DNA of 64,000 bases from Phytophthora sp. 'mugwort'. Lineage: Eukaryota; Oomycota; Peronosporomycetes; Peronosporales; Peronosporaceae. Position 1 is the first letter of the stretch; each line of letters opens with the position of its first letter. The notes beneath the pieces are model-generated. The model was not told where the DNA came from, made no database searches, and saw only the letters and a list, made by a program, of their open reading frames with translations. The DNA lies in contig JAUCEF010000002.1 in assembly GCA_033558025.1 (NCBI GenBank), positions 1,302,001-1,366,000 on the forward strand, given 5' to 3'. Below, in pieces: positions 30,782 to 44,651 of the stretch. The position numbers and the translations under genes are program-made.

Positions 30782-32529
30782 ACCTCTACAAATACATATG
30801 CACAGAAGATTTTTGGGCGTGATGTTAGAGTCTTAGATTGCCGTTCAGCACGTCATTGGCGCCTTTTCTCATATTCACCATTTGGTACGTCCGATTGACC
30901 AATAGATGCCCTTCAATTATGCAAAGAAAGCCAACCCTAGTTACCAGAGTGCGCTGGCTAACTGAATGCCGTTGTTTGGTAGCCTCGGTGTGTAAATCGC
31001 TGCGAATCAGCAAAAACCGACCTCATTTTCGGGCTCAGAGCGCGATTTTACCTCTATATCTAACTATCGCTATGGGTTTTATCAACCTTTGACCTATTTT
31101 TTTGCGGTTGAATACTTGGCATCATGACTTATGCAGAGTACAATAGTACTGCAGTCGTTATCGAGCGGTAACCAGGCCACCTGTGATAATTCATATAGTA
31201 AATGTCATGCACGAGAGATGCACCAATGAAAAGAACCACAGAGCGCCGAGTTTTAGTACTTACCGTCTCGCGTGCCGGATCCCATCCGTGCCTTCACGCG
31301 CATTTGCAGCGCGGTCGCAACAGCGAGTCCACAAGCGGCTCTCCTGGCTTTCCTGCGAATGTGTGTGCCCGCATAAAAAAACAAGACACTTAATATGCAT
31401 TAAGTACGATGTATTAGTGTAAGTGACCACAATTTTATAAACCTAGCCCCAGATGCATATGGGGTTGCCGTTATACAGTAACAGGAAAATGCCGGTATAC
31501 AACTGTTGCGATCACTTGAATCTGCGAAGTCCCACATTTCCCAAAATTAGACTTGGCAATCAAAGATAGCGCCATTATGGTGTGTAATCATAAATGTTTT
31601 CACCCGTGATGCAGGCCCATCACTGATGGGAAATGTTATCCCAGCTGTTTTCACTTGAGCCAACTTAAGTACAGCGGTCATGGTAGACGTGAAGTAATGT
31701 CCGTCTACTTTTCTGTAATAGTAGCATCGTCCAGAAATATAGGCAATTGTTAGCTTGCATGACATATTTTATTCGGATAAAATACGGTCCCCATAGTGTT
31801 ACTTTATCCACTACCAGAGCGAAGTCAATGAGAGTAGTATATGACCCGGCTATACAAGCGTCCGGCAATACAAAATCAAGTTTTATAGTGATGGGCACCA
31901 TAATGTTGTGCCCATCACTACAGTAATAATAGTTGATTTTGTAATAGTACTAAGCTTAATAGTTGATTTTATATACATGTACTTAAGCACAAGTACAGTA
32001 CCATAATATTTTGCACATCATTTATAGTGGATTTTGTAAGTTGTACTTAGAATATGTCCATCATAGTATGTAACGCATTTGGTACTGCGAGTAGGTGTAC
32101 ATCGCGTTATTGTTCAATATTTTGGTCTAACGCGTTTTTTTACAAAAGCGTTCATACACTGTATTAATGATAGGCATTCTATTCCAAAATCTCCTTGCCG
32201 GTTATCAAACAATCACGCAACAAATCGGGCAAGGTCGTCGAATCGCTGTGTTCACTATTGTTACGTATGATACTGGCCATGTGTTAGGACGATTCGGTCA
32301 GCTTGCAAATATTTGCGAGAAACACAATATAGGAACAGCAGGAAAGACTGAGATCAAATCGTCAACAAAAAACAAGGAGCATGGGATTGGCAGCGGGCTA
32401 GAGTCCAGACTCGTTGGCGAGTATGCAAGTTGTTGACAAACGCTGTTCGCAACCGATGTGTTAGGTATACCCTCACTTCGAAACTAGCTATCAGCGCTCG
32501 CTAGGCAAGCCTAACAAGCGAATACTCCC
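30782..32529. other. AT-rich intergenic region upstream of the RXLR gene
   Basis: No gene is recognised. It contains a perfect 13-bp-arm hairpin at 31886-31920 and nearby repeats of TAATAGTTGATTTTGTAATA type (31926-31975). A proximal promoter for the effector must lie near 32400-32529, but no core motif could be assigned. Confidence 0.4.
31886..31920. repeat. Perfect hairpin, 13-bp arms
   Basis: TAGTGATGGGCAC, a 9-base loop, then GTGCCCATCACTA. There is no T-run or coding context, so it is more likely a relic of a small inverted-repeat element than a terminator. Confidence 0.75.
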
Positions 32530-33828
32530 ATGTTTCTTCAACACATCGCTCTAGCTATAGGCGTTCTCGCAAGTACGAGCGCTGTCTCGCCGGGACCTGA
32601 CTCCAAGATCTTCACACCCGAATTTTCAGCTACGGCTCGCTCACTCATCGTTGACCCCAGTGCCGTTACTACCAAAAGGATCCTACGAGTTCACGAACAG
32701 ACACGCATTGGCAGTGAAGAGAGAGCCTTAGTCGGCTTTAATGTCGACGGTTTGGCTCAGACGCTGGTACATAACCCACATATCGCGGATATACTGAAGA
32801 CACGAACGGGATATACCCTCGTGGACAGTTTCCTTGAGGCCCTGACGCTTAACCCAAAGGTTAGGGAGATGCTAAGAAAAAAAGAAACTGCAAAAGCAGC
32901 CTTCAGAGTGCTCGGGGTCGACAAGGCGACTGGCAATCTGCTCGAGAGCCAGCAGTGGAAGGACTGGGCCGTGTACGTCGCCAAGCTCAACAAGGACACC
33001 CCAGATGAGTCCCTTGCAGCAGCAATGTCGGTTGAATTTGGTGTTGATGGACTGTCGAGGTTGCTAGCAAAGGCGGTTATGGACCCTAACACGAAGGAGA
33101 TCGCCACGAAACTGGAGAATGCGCAACTAAGTCGTTGGGTCAATAGCAAGGCCAAGCCAGTCAGGATTTTCGAAGTACTGAAGCTCAACGAGAAAACTGA
33201 CAATATCTTTGAAAGCCCGGAATTCGCTACTTGGACCAACTACCTGAAGGCTTTCAACAAGAAGGAAAACAATGACATCGCTGAAGTGGACGTCCTCAAG
33301 CATTACTATAAGGAGGAAGGTTTACTTCAGCTGCTTGGTTCAAAGGAAAATATTAATACGGCCAGGACCAAGACGTATCTGGATGAGCTGTCAAAGCGTT
33401 GGCTCGATGAACCGACACACCCGCTAAACGTCTTCAACAAGATGAAGCTTAACGAGGCTGGAGATGACCTACTCACTAGTCCACTGTTGAGTACTTGGGT
33501 GGAGTACATGAAGGCATTCAATAAGCAGTATTCGTTCGCTGAGACCACGATGATTAAGACGTTCACCAAGAGCTATGGCGATGAAAAACTGGCGGTGATG
33601 CTCCAAGCAGCGACGAAGGCGCCAGACGCAGACACGGCAAAGTTCGCGAAGAACTTGCAGGAAGCTCAGTTCAAACAGTGGATGCTTGACAGACTGACTC
33701 CTGACGACCTATTCAAAACAGTTTTGAAGCTGGACTCGACCAGTAGCCCGAACGCTGATATCTGGCGCGCGTACTACAAGGCTTACGATGAGAGGTTCCC
33801 CGGAAAGCTATTTTCATTTAATGCGTAG
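32530..33828 (+). CDS. RXLR secreted effector with WY/LWY tandem repeats
   Basis: A 432-residue predicted secreted protein. It has a signal peptide (MFLQHIALAIGVLASTSAVS, residues 1-20), an RXLR motif RILR at residues 50-53 and a dEER-type SEER at 62-65. The rest is repetitive. Four Trp-containing units of about 88-89 residues have W146, W235, W323 and W412 followed by Tyr and an AFNK-type end. Intervening Leu-Trp elements with W203, W291 and W384 precede VLKLNE-type helices. This is the linked WY/LWY architecture described for Phytophthora effectors such as PSR2. Proteins of this class are exported by the pathogen and act inside host cells; the host target cannot be read from sequence. The frame is intact with no intron. 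It stands alone in a repeat-rich, gene-poor stretch. Confidence 0.92.
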   Translation: MFLQHIALAIGVLASTSAVSPGPDSKIFTPEFSATARSLIVDPSAVTTKRILRVHEQTRIGSEERALVGFNVDGLAQTLVHNPHIADILKTRTGYTLVDSFLEALTLNPKVREMLRKKETAKAAFRVLGVDKATGNLLESQQWKDWAVYVAKLNKDTPDESLAAAMSVEFGVDGLSRLLAKAVMDPNTKEIATKLENAQLSRWVNSKAKPVRIFEVLKLNEKTDNIFESPEFATWTNYLKAFNKKENNDIAEVDVLKHYYKEEGLLQLLGSKENINTARTKTYLDELSKRWLDEPTHPLNVFNKMKLNEAGDDLLTSPLLSTWVEYMKAFNKQYSFAETTMIKTFTKSYGDEKLAVMLQAATKAPDADTAKFAKNLQEAQFKQWMLDRLTPDDLFKTVLKLDSTSSPNADIWRAYYKAYDERFPGKLFSFNA

Positions 33829-35402
33829 GGTGAGGTGCACATTTGAATTAGACCTGCATTCCAACTTAAATCTCCGATTTGTTTTACTATATTTGTAAAA
33901 GAACGGTTTATATATACCGGTATTGTGAAAGCCAATATGTCCAGCTCGGTTAGGCCGTTTTGGATGGATAGAAAACATACTGAAACAGGGTAGGAGAAAG
34001 TTAAACCAGAGTTGTGGATGTAAAACGTCCACTGTACAAATAGACACCACGAGCTTTTATAGCTCTGCTATTAAATAGCCTTGCGCGGATCGAGTCTCGA
34101 ATGAGCAAATAGTTCAGAGACTACGCCCCAAATGAAGACATTTCATTCCTAACAGACTTGAGAGATGCATATGTCCATTTAACACTGGGCATTCGAAACG
34201 ATTTGACGCTAAATCGGCGGCAACATGTGATTAATGAACAGGGGTTACGATACAACAAATCGGACTGGCGTTCTGTTTATAAAAAAAAAATAATAATAAA
34301 AAAGGGCTTCGTCGTATATATATATAGAGAGAGAGCGCTACAACCCTGTTATCTACTTCGAAGTTAAAGGGATAGGGGTACGACAGAAGTGCCATGCGCG
34401 GCTCGATGAGGAGCTCGGCGCTGGGCCGACTCCGCAAATGTCGTGCGGCCCTGCTCGTAATTGCTATTGCTACGCGCGCTCATTAGTTGGTATGCAAAGG
34501 TTCATATGAATTGTCGCCAATCCCTTTGGATTTTACAGATATTAAACATAAAACTAAAATATACGGTGTAAAATATAATGCAGCTTTAGGAAATAAAGGA
34601 ACTAAAAACCTAATCATACCGTATGATCCTAATTTTAATAATTTTTTCATTCTTCAGCTGTGATAACTGGGATAGGCTCAGTTGGGAACCCGCGACGTGT
34701 GAGAACTTTTCGATGAAGTACCAGTGGATTCGTGGAGTGTGCAAGATCAACTAGTTGGGGGGCTGGATCCACCGCGGACGTGCTAGAGAATCTATTGCGC
34801 TGAAGGAGAAGAACAGTTGACAGGGATATCTTGCGCTGTAAGGTTAGGCAGCTTAACTACTGCAGCTATTAAAAATGTAGAAGCAGCATTGCAGCTGAAG
34901 AATGAGCAATCCAGATGGGCTGTGAGTCCATACAACTTCATTATGTGCCCTCATCACAAGCCATTTTCATCCGCTAACGAGCCAACTGATGGTCGTGAGC
35001 ACTGTCTTCGAATGGGAAGCGTCAGATCTGTACTGTACTGGGTCGTATTCGCACTGCCTGCTGGGGGCGAGCATTATTCATACATGTCGAAGCAAGTGGC
35101 AAAAGATAAAAGGAGATGCGGGGCTTCTCATTCTCGCGCTGCAATACACCAGCAGCACAAATTAACATCCGATTTTTCACAGCTAACTTAGTCGATGGAG
35201 GCCACTCACGTTCGTCCAAAGCATCGCTGGATGATGCACTCAGAAGTTGTTTGGCTTCTCAGGTGCAAGACAAATTCAATAAAGCATGGATTCTGTCAAT
35301 TCAGCCATGTTTTGTGAACGTCAACCAGCCCCTTTTAAAATTAATTTAACTTGTCATTGATTTCTACACCAATATCACGTGCACCACACACACATCACCA
35401 CC
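33829..35402. other. Intergenic region, no gene recognised
   Basis: A (TA)n(GA)n microsatellite lies near 34313-34336. The open frames here, for example 34817-35191, show no domain or family motif. Confidence 0.4.
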
Positions 35403-36284
35403 ATGTCCACCAGCCGCGCGCTGGGGCGCAACATCATGGTCTTCGCGAGCGAGGTGCCGGTCATCAGCGCGCTGAACCCATACCGCAAGATCGAGGATGT
35501 GTTCCTGGACGTGTGGCGCCGCACGAACCCGCGCCAAGTCTCGTCTCTCCAAGAGCAGCTCTCCATGGCGCTGCCCAGTCCCGAAGAGAAGATGCAGTCC
35601 ATCGTGGAAGACCTGGGGGTCGCCCCAGCCATCACCGAGCTCATCCGAGAGGCTTCCGAGGCTGATACCGTCCAGCAGGTGGCCAAGGCTCAAGCCAAAG
35701 TGGTGCAATTATTGCCGTTCACCACTCCGACCGACGTCAAGGCCCACGTGGTGCAGTTCGTCACTTCTACGATGCACAAATGCTTCGGGATTAAACATGA
35801 GACGGCGGGCATCGAGCAGTACCAGGAGAAGAGGAAAGTGATGGTCAAAGAGAGAAATCTGGTCTTCTCCAAGAAGAAAGTAGCTACTGTAGGGAAGTAT
35901 AACCTGCTGGTGGGGGGGAAAATTGACGGCCGAGCCGACGGGAAGGTGATTGAGGTCAAGAACAGACTCAAGAAGTTCCTGGAACCATTGCCGAAGTATG
36001 ATATCGCGCAGCTGCAAACGTATCTGTACATATTAGGGGTGCAAGAGGGGGAGCTGGTGGAACATTTACATATGGATAAGGCACAGACCAAGATGACCAA
36101 AGTGGCCCGGGACGACAAGATGTGGAACGCGGAGATTGAACCGTACCTCGTCAGGTTTGGCAGCGCGTTGACGCATTTGATGAAGGACAAGACCGTGCAG
36201 AGTGACTATTTGCAATCGGATCCAGGACAGCAGCGAGAGATTATTCGATATCTCTGGAGTCAGGAGGTACAGCGCACGCAGTGA
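35403..36284 (+). CDS. PD-(D/E)XK nuclease-superfamily protein
   Basis: A 293-residue single-exon protein starting at an ATG in good context (ACCATG). The clearest signature is GKIDGRADGKVIEVKNR at about residues 175-192. It follows the Asp ... Glu-x-Lys pattern of PD-(D/E)XK nucleases, with a following KYDIAQLQTYLYILG helix of the type that supports the core. An upstream helical region (about 40-130) is unrecognised. The substrate could be DNA or RNA, and the family also has inactive members. All three core residues (Asp, Glu, Lys) are present here, so activity is possible. There is no targeting signal. Conservation in other oomycetes is likely but unverified. Confidence 0.7.
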   Translation: MSTSRALGRNIMVFASEVPVISALNPYRKIEDVFLDVWRRTNPRQVSSLQEQLSMALPSPEEKMQSIVEDLGVAPAITELIREASEADTVQQVAKAQAKVVQLLPFTTPTDVKAHVVQFVTSTMHKCFGIKHETAGIEQYQEKRKVMVKERNLVFSKKKVATVGKYNLLVGGKIDGRADGKVIEVKNRLKKFLEPLPKYDIAQLQTYLYILGVQEGELVEHLHMDKAQTKMTKVARDDKMWNAEIEPYLVRFGSALTHLMKDKTVQSDYLQSDPGQQREIIRYLWSQEVQRTQ

Positions 36285-36462
36285 TAAGGTAGCAAAAGGT
36301 GTTCAGGATAATGAACGGCGTTAATATTGTTCAGATGTTGTATACCGGGCTAGCTATGACGACTGAAGGCTTTTTCAGGTTGATACGTCGTCATGGGTGG
36401 ACATGAATAGTGGTTGGTGTAACGGGCGCATAAAGCTCAAAGCAGGAACAACAACGACGGGA

Positions 36463-38551
36463 ATGGCCGACGGCAAGGAGCTGCGCGAGACCGTTCATGC
36501 AGCGTTCAGCTGCTACGATGAAGATGATAATGGATGGATCGATACAGCAGAGTTACGTCACCTTATCTCGGATTTGGGTGGCGTCCTAACAGAGCGAGAC
36601 TTCCGCAAGGCACTTCGCATTCTAGATCGTGATAACAACGGCGTCATTGACAGAGACGAGTTCACTGAGTGGTGGGTAGGACAGACGGCAGGAAACGAGG
36701 CGGCTGGAGAGGTCAAGAAAATGCTAGCGCGATTGAAGGATCTCGGACGTCAACGATTCCGTGTCGATATCCACACTGCTTGCTGGAACGGCTTCGAGGA
36801 TGTGGTGGAAAGACTTGCGGAGGACGGATCCGAACTCGTTAATAAAAGGGATACTTCTGAATATGGTGTAAGTATGCTGGTTCGATGGTTCGAATGGGAA
36901 TTGAGACTCCGGTGACATGGTCGGAGGCTTGTGGTATTAATACTAAATGTTTTGCTGTCGAAATGTTCATTTAATCTACACTGTACCGGTGCAGAACCAA
37001 AATTCCCCACTGCACTACGCGGCATATCAAGGTCACACCTCGATCTGTGATATCCTGGTCGGTATCTCATATCTATTGTGCTTCTGATAACATGTTGTAA
37101 TGTAATCTGGGGTGCTGACGTGCTGTAGATAAAACGTGGAGCCAGCATCAATGGCACGAACGGATCTGGCTGCACTGCAGTGTTCTTCGCTGCTCAGCAA
37201 GGACACGTGGAGGTGGTCAAGCTTCTGTTGCAGGTGCTTAAATGCGTAATTCTATTAATTACTGTCTGGTTTATTTACTTCTCTTTCAATTTGTGTGGAA
37301 TACAGAACGGGGCGGAACTGCGGATCGCGGAGAGCAAGGTGGCTACTCAAATGATACAAATCGATGTCATTGTTACATGAAGGAACTAACATTTGTTGTC
37401 TATAGAATGGGCTGACACCGGTGGATGTATGCACCACATCAGCTATAACGGATCTGTTTAGAAACTTATCGGGCAAGCGTAAGTTCTATTTTGTTCTCTT
37501 GAATTTATATGCGCTATAAACTATGAAGTATTACAGAAAATAGTAAATTGTTAACTAATTGACTCGCTTTTAGCCCCATCGATTCCAGCTGCACCAACGC
37601 TGGAGCCCTTGTCTGACAAGGAGCTGAAGATTGTATGGTACGATGGCTCTAGCTTCTCTTTACAAAAACTATCACTGGTTGATGTGTTGTGCGGAATGTA
37701 GGTCGCCATCACGCCCCAACTTGGACGAGGTTGTCCCAGTTTCGGGCTACAAGATTAAACTTTCCTCACCATCGGCGCCATCTAAGGTTGTACTGGCAGT
37801 TGCGTTCCCCACTGAAACTTCGATTGGCGGGCTATGTGCGGATACCGAGTACTCTGCGTCAATTTGTGCAATCAGTCTTCACGGTCTGAGTGAATTTAGC
37901 CCAGATTCTGATCCCGCAAGGACGAGAAGATGTAAGTTGACGTGTTGCCAACCACCATTAAATATCACTTAACCAAATGAACATTTCCATGAACAGCAAA
38001 ACCATCTGCGCCAGTTCTGTGCGTCACAGATACCGGCCCAGCGGAGTTGACAGTGATGTGGGCTTTAGCAGACAATGACCGCCAACCTGGTGTTTCATGT
38101 GTCATCTACCTGTCTTCGCCCGAGCCAGATGGGACTTGCAGTTGGGAGTCGGTTTTTAAGACTGATGACCACACTATCAAGTACGTAGCTCATACATGTG
38201 CGGACTCGTCGGCGAGTGGTCTGAAATGTTGTCTCTCATGGTACTGGAACTCGATATTTTTTTAGCTCGACAACAGTGAAAAAGTTGCTCCCTGATCATC
38301 GGTACAAACTACGGGCAGTAGTTACCAGTGATGACGGACAGCAGACCTTTTCAGACGCCATAGCAGCTAGAACCGCTGGAAAAGCGTCGGCGAGGCGGAG
38401 CACCTCCAGCAAGGTTGTGGGCGCGGTCAACGTCATGAGAGCTTTTGGTACGCATAATACGTGCCCAATGCGATTTGATTCCAGCCTAACTAACAGCAGA
38501 AAGGACGCTAAAGACAAAAGAGAGCCGAAACATAGCAGAAGGTGTGAATAA
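36463..38551 (+). CDS. EF-hand / ankyrin / fibronectin type III protein
   Basis: Predicted 480-residue protein from nine exons: 36463-36867, 36995-37057, 37129-37233, 37306-37338, 37406-37478, 37574-37637, 37702-37931, 37997-38180 and 38266-38551. All junctions are GT-AG and the summed length is a multiple of three. Two canonical EF-hand loops come first (DEDDNGWIDTAE, DRDNNGVIDRDE). Ankyrin repeats follow, built from SPLHYAAYQGHTSICDIL, TAVFFAAQQGHVEVVKLLLQ and NGLTPVDV. Two fibronectin III modules come next, with LSDKELKIVW and AELTVMWALAD as first strands, and a Lys/Arg-rich tail ends the protein. Calcium sensing coupled to protein binding is the natural inference. An in-frame ATG choice exists at 36397. 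The last exon may contain one more intron (GTACGC near 38449), which is unresolved. Confidence 0.8.
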
Positions 38552-38571
38552 CTGCTGTAGTGCTATGCTAA

Positions 38572-38577
38572 AATAAA
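38572..38577 (+). terminator. Polyadenylation signal AATAAA
   Basis: AATAAA lies 20 bases after the stop of the EF-hand/ankyrin/fibronectin gene, in the 137-bp gap to the convergent PI4-kinase. Confidence 0.5.
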
Positions 38578-38688
38578 GATGTTCAAGGCCATGATACAAA
38601 TTAAAAGATCACTTGTGCAGTGGTGCGAGCCGAGCTGCGTCTCCACGTGTACATTATATTTTGATGCTAGAAGGTGCGAGTTTGGGGT

Positions 38689-41847
<3,159 letters not shown>

Positions 41848-44111
41848 TCCGCTGACTCTGCTGGAAAGTGATTCCTGTCTCGCGGGCACGAGGCTTTGAG
41901 CTCGGATGAGTTTGGGGTCACTCGCTATATAAAGCGAGAGATATCCATTTTGAGGGCGTCGTCGAAACGGACGCTCGACAGCTATAATGAGACGGAAACA
42001 CACAGCTGCTGTATCTGTAGTTGCTTAGCTCGTGGGCATTAGACAACTGACTGTTGGTCGCAATAATGGAGAGAACAGATCACCCCATTAGGACACTGTG
42101 GATTCACACAAAACGTTTGATCGGACAGGACTTCTCAGACGTCGAAGCAGGTTATCTGCGAGAGCTTTACGAGACACCATGTGGGTCCTCCGTATGCTGG
42201 TCGCAGTGGACGATCATCACCTTCAGTGCAGGCGCTTCAAATGGGAGTCCAATCCTATGGCGCCCCTTACTGTACTGTAGTCAGAACAGTGACGACTCGG
42301 CGAAAGGTGGGACCAGTCCTGATGTCAGACGCCTCGAAATCGGCTGGTCGACGCTATATGGACTTGTTCGGTTCGCTAAATGTGCAGTTGGTGGTAGCAG
42401 CTAAAGATGCAAGCCAACTTCAAGCGTGGGCCAGTCGAATCCGCACAACAGTATGATGTCGTCGCTGCCCATCTGCCGACGCTAACACCACGCCCCTGAT
42501 AATATTTTTGCCAAGCGCCGCCATGCACCAGCATGCCTCGGGCCATGCCTCGGTCCAAGCCTTGCCTGGGCCAAGTGCATTTACGGCTCGATCCCACGAG
42601 AACGTCGACTGGCGCTGCCGGTCATCCTTGGCAGCAGCACCAAACTTGCAGTAAACGCGAGAGCTGGGTACATGTACTGTAGGATATTATGGTGTTGAGG
42701 GGCCGTTGCCACGTTATGTAACAGAGCCAACTAAGAACTTTTGGCGTCGACCAATCGAGTCGATTGAATTGACTGACGCGGATATCATAATGACAGCACT
42801 GGAGTTGGCGAAAAACCTGGATTCACCTGGATCCCGGCAGGGCAGCACCGAGTCCTTTGCCTCACAGCATTCTTTGATGTGGGGGCGGTGATCATTCACG
42901 TCCATGATTCGCTGGACATAATGCTCGTGGCTCGGATGTCATTAATAGATTGCGGGTGTCGGCTGAGCGCCATCCAGGCGTTGCCTCTTGCTTGGCCGTA
43001 CAATAGTCATCATGCGCGCACATCCCTCGTTTTCGGGCATTCAATCCAGCTCGTGGTGGTTAAGAGGTCCTTCGTTTGTGGTTATCTAGGAAACAATACA
43101 GTAGTATCCTGTTGTCGCTGTAGTACACCGAGTAGAGCGGCTGTACTCAGTCGAGATTGCGGCTCGTCCTCGATGCGGGACGGATGAAAGCACCAGCGGC
43201 GCGGCATAGATCGCGACTTCGACCTTGACACATGGTGTCAAACGCTAGGCGCGTACCCAATTGAAATGGAAGGCACAGGCCTGGATTCTTCTTCGGTGTT
43301 GTTAGCCTCACGTTCGCATTCGACAAGCTGACCAGGTAAAGTCAAGCTGTGAGGAGGCATTCAATGCAAACACTAGGCAGCCTCAAGCCGAAGCTGCTGC
43401 CACAGGTCGCGGGAATTGACACGCAGCCGCACGCATGTACCTACCGAGTGGTACCTTACACCCGCCTGCTACCGCCACACAAAGTTTGCGAGATCTGCAG
43501 AAGACGGAAATGGGGACTGTGCGTTTCAGTATTAGCAATTCTTCATTACATGTATTACATGTACATGTAATGCAGCCTCCAATGTAATTCGTGTAGGACA
43601 TGATACTACATCCGGAACTCGTGATAAATAGCAGTGGAAAGAGAAATCAGCGTGCGCAAGCGTTACACGCGTTAACTAGTTTGTAGTGTCCCTGAGTAAA
43701 TCAACTATCGTTGGGTTGAGTTGTTCTGTCACCTCCGTTCCAGTAATACCGAACTGCAATGACTTCAAGGGCCGAGATCCTTTCCCTCTTGCCGTTAAAA
43801 TCTCCAGGCCGCTCCAAATGGCGATCTTCGATCTCGATTGCCGCCACCGACTGATTTACCGCTCTTGCCACCAACGCAAGCTGACCTCTGCAAGCAGTTG
43901 TTGCAGTCGCCGCAACTGCTTTTAACGTGTTTTTGCGCTGTACGAGCGCCCATCCCCCGTCTGACTCGACTACGCCGCTCTCTCGCCGAGGTCATGCGAG
44001 CGCAATCCAGACCTCACTATCGATTTTCCCTCTGCTACGCCAGCGAACTGTGTGACTCCCCCAGCATTGAAGCAGCTCGCAGCCGCAGAATATATAAGCA
44101 AACAGAGAAAG
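41848..44111. other. Sparse region, no gene recognised
   Basis: Short open frames, for example 42181-42456 and 42879-43187, carry no motif. TATATAA occurs near 41927, 80 bp upstream of the PI4-kinase ATG, and again at 44091-44097 just ahead of the next gene. TACATGTATTACATGTACATG near 43547-43569 is a short palindromic run. Confidence 0.35.
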
Positions 44112-44651
44112 ATGGAGACCGCATACCGTAGCATGGAGTCGGCGGAGACCAGGAAGCAGGTGCGATGGGGCACCGTGAGCGTGCTGGAATTCCGCGTAGG
44201 CTACAATGCTGGCACCGTGCCGGAGAGCGGCGGCCCGCCTGTGGGATTAATCGGCCGTCCGATGCGGCACTCGTACTCGATGATCCCGGCCCAGGACGAC
44301 ATGGAAGCCACCGACAGCGAGTGCGAGAGCGTGAACTCAGACTTGGACGCTGAGATGCCGATCATGGTGACGATTGCGCTGTCCACGGGGTGCGGCCGGC
44401 GCAGCCGCAATGACTTGTGGATGGACCCGATGGAGCGCGCGCGCATCCTTGCTGAGGAACACACGTTCCCGGTGGAAGATATCGCCCTAATCTGTCGTGA
44501 CGTGCGGGCGACGCTGGACTCACGTGCATTTTCGCGTCTGGACGAGGTGGCGGAGAAGGCGCTGGAGACTTCGTGTATGCAGCAGGGCGTGCAGCCGCTT
44601 CGATGTGGCGGCTTTTGCAGTTCTACGAGAGAAAGAGTGCTGCTGTATTGA
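44112..44651 (+). CDS. Conserved oomycete protein of unknown function
   Basis: A 179-residue frame from ATG 44112. It has VRWGTVSVLEF near the start, then TVPESGGPPVGLIG, an acidic stretch (about 62-85) and DLWMDPMERARILAEEH, where LWMDPMER leads into a helix. This order resembles a family of small eukaryotic microbial proteins with a V-x-[WF]-x-x-V-x-V-x-E-F start, a Gly-Gly-Pro-Pro-[IV]-Gly-Leu turn and a C-terminal helical part. No function is known to me. The C-terminal 25 residues look less conserved and could be read-through of an intron. A TATATAA 15 bp upstream suggests that translation may start at the next ATG (44133). Confidence 0.55.
   Translation: METAYRSMESAETRKQVRWGTVSVLEFRVGYNAGTVPESGGPPVGLIGRPMRHSYSMIPAQDDMEATDSECESVNSDLDAEMPIMVTIALSTGCGRRSRNDLWMDPMERARILAEEHTFPVEDIALICRDVRATLDSRAFSRLDEVAEKALETSCMQQGVQPLRCGGFCSSTRERVLLY

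Noticed and set aside
34817..35191. 124-codon plus-strand frame upstream of the PD-(D/E)XK gene
   Set aside because: No signal peptide, RXLR, LFLAK or other motif, and the composition is non-coding.
44091..44097. TATATAA as a certain TATA box for the gene at 44112
   Set aside because: It lies only 15 bp before the chosen ATG, too close for a promoter of that start. It may instead indicate a later start.
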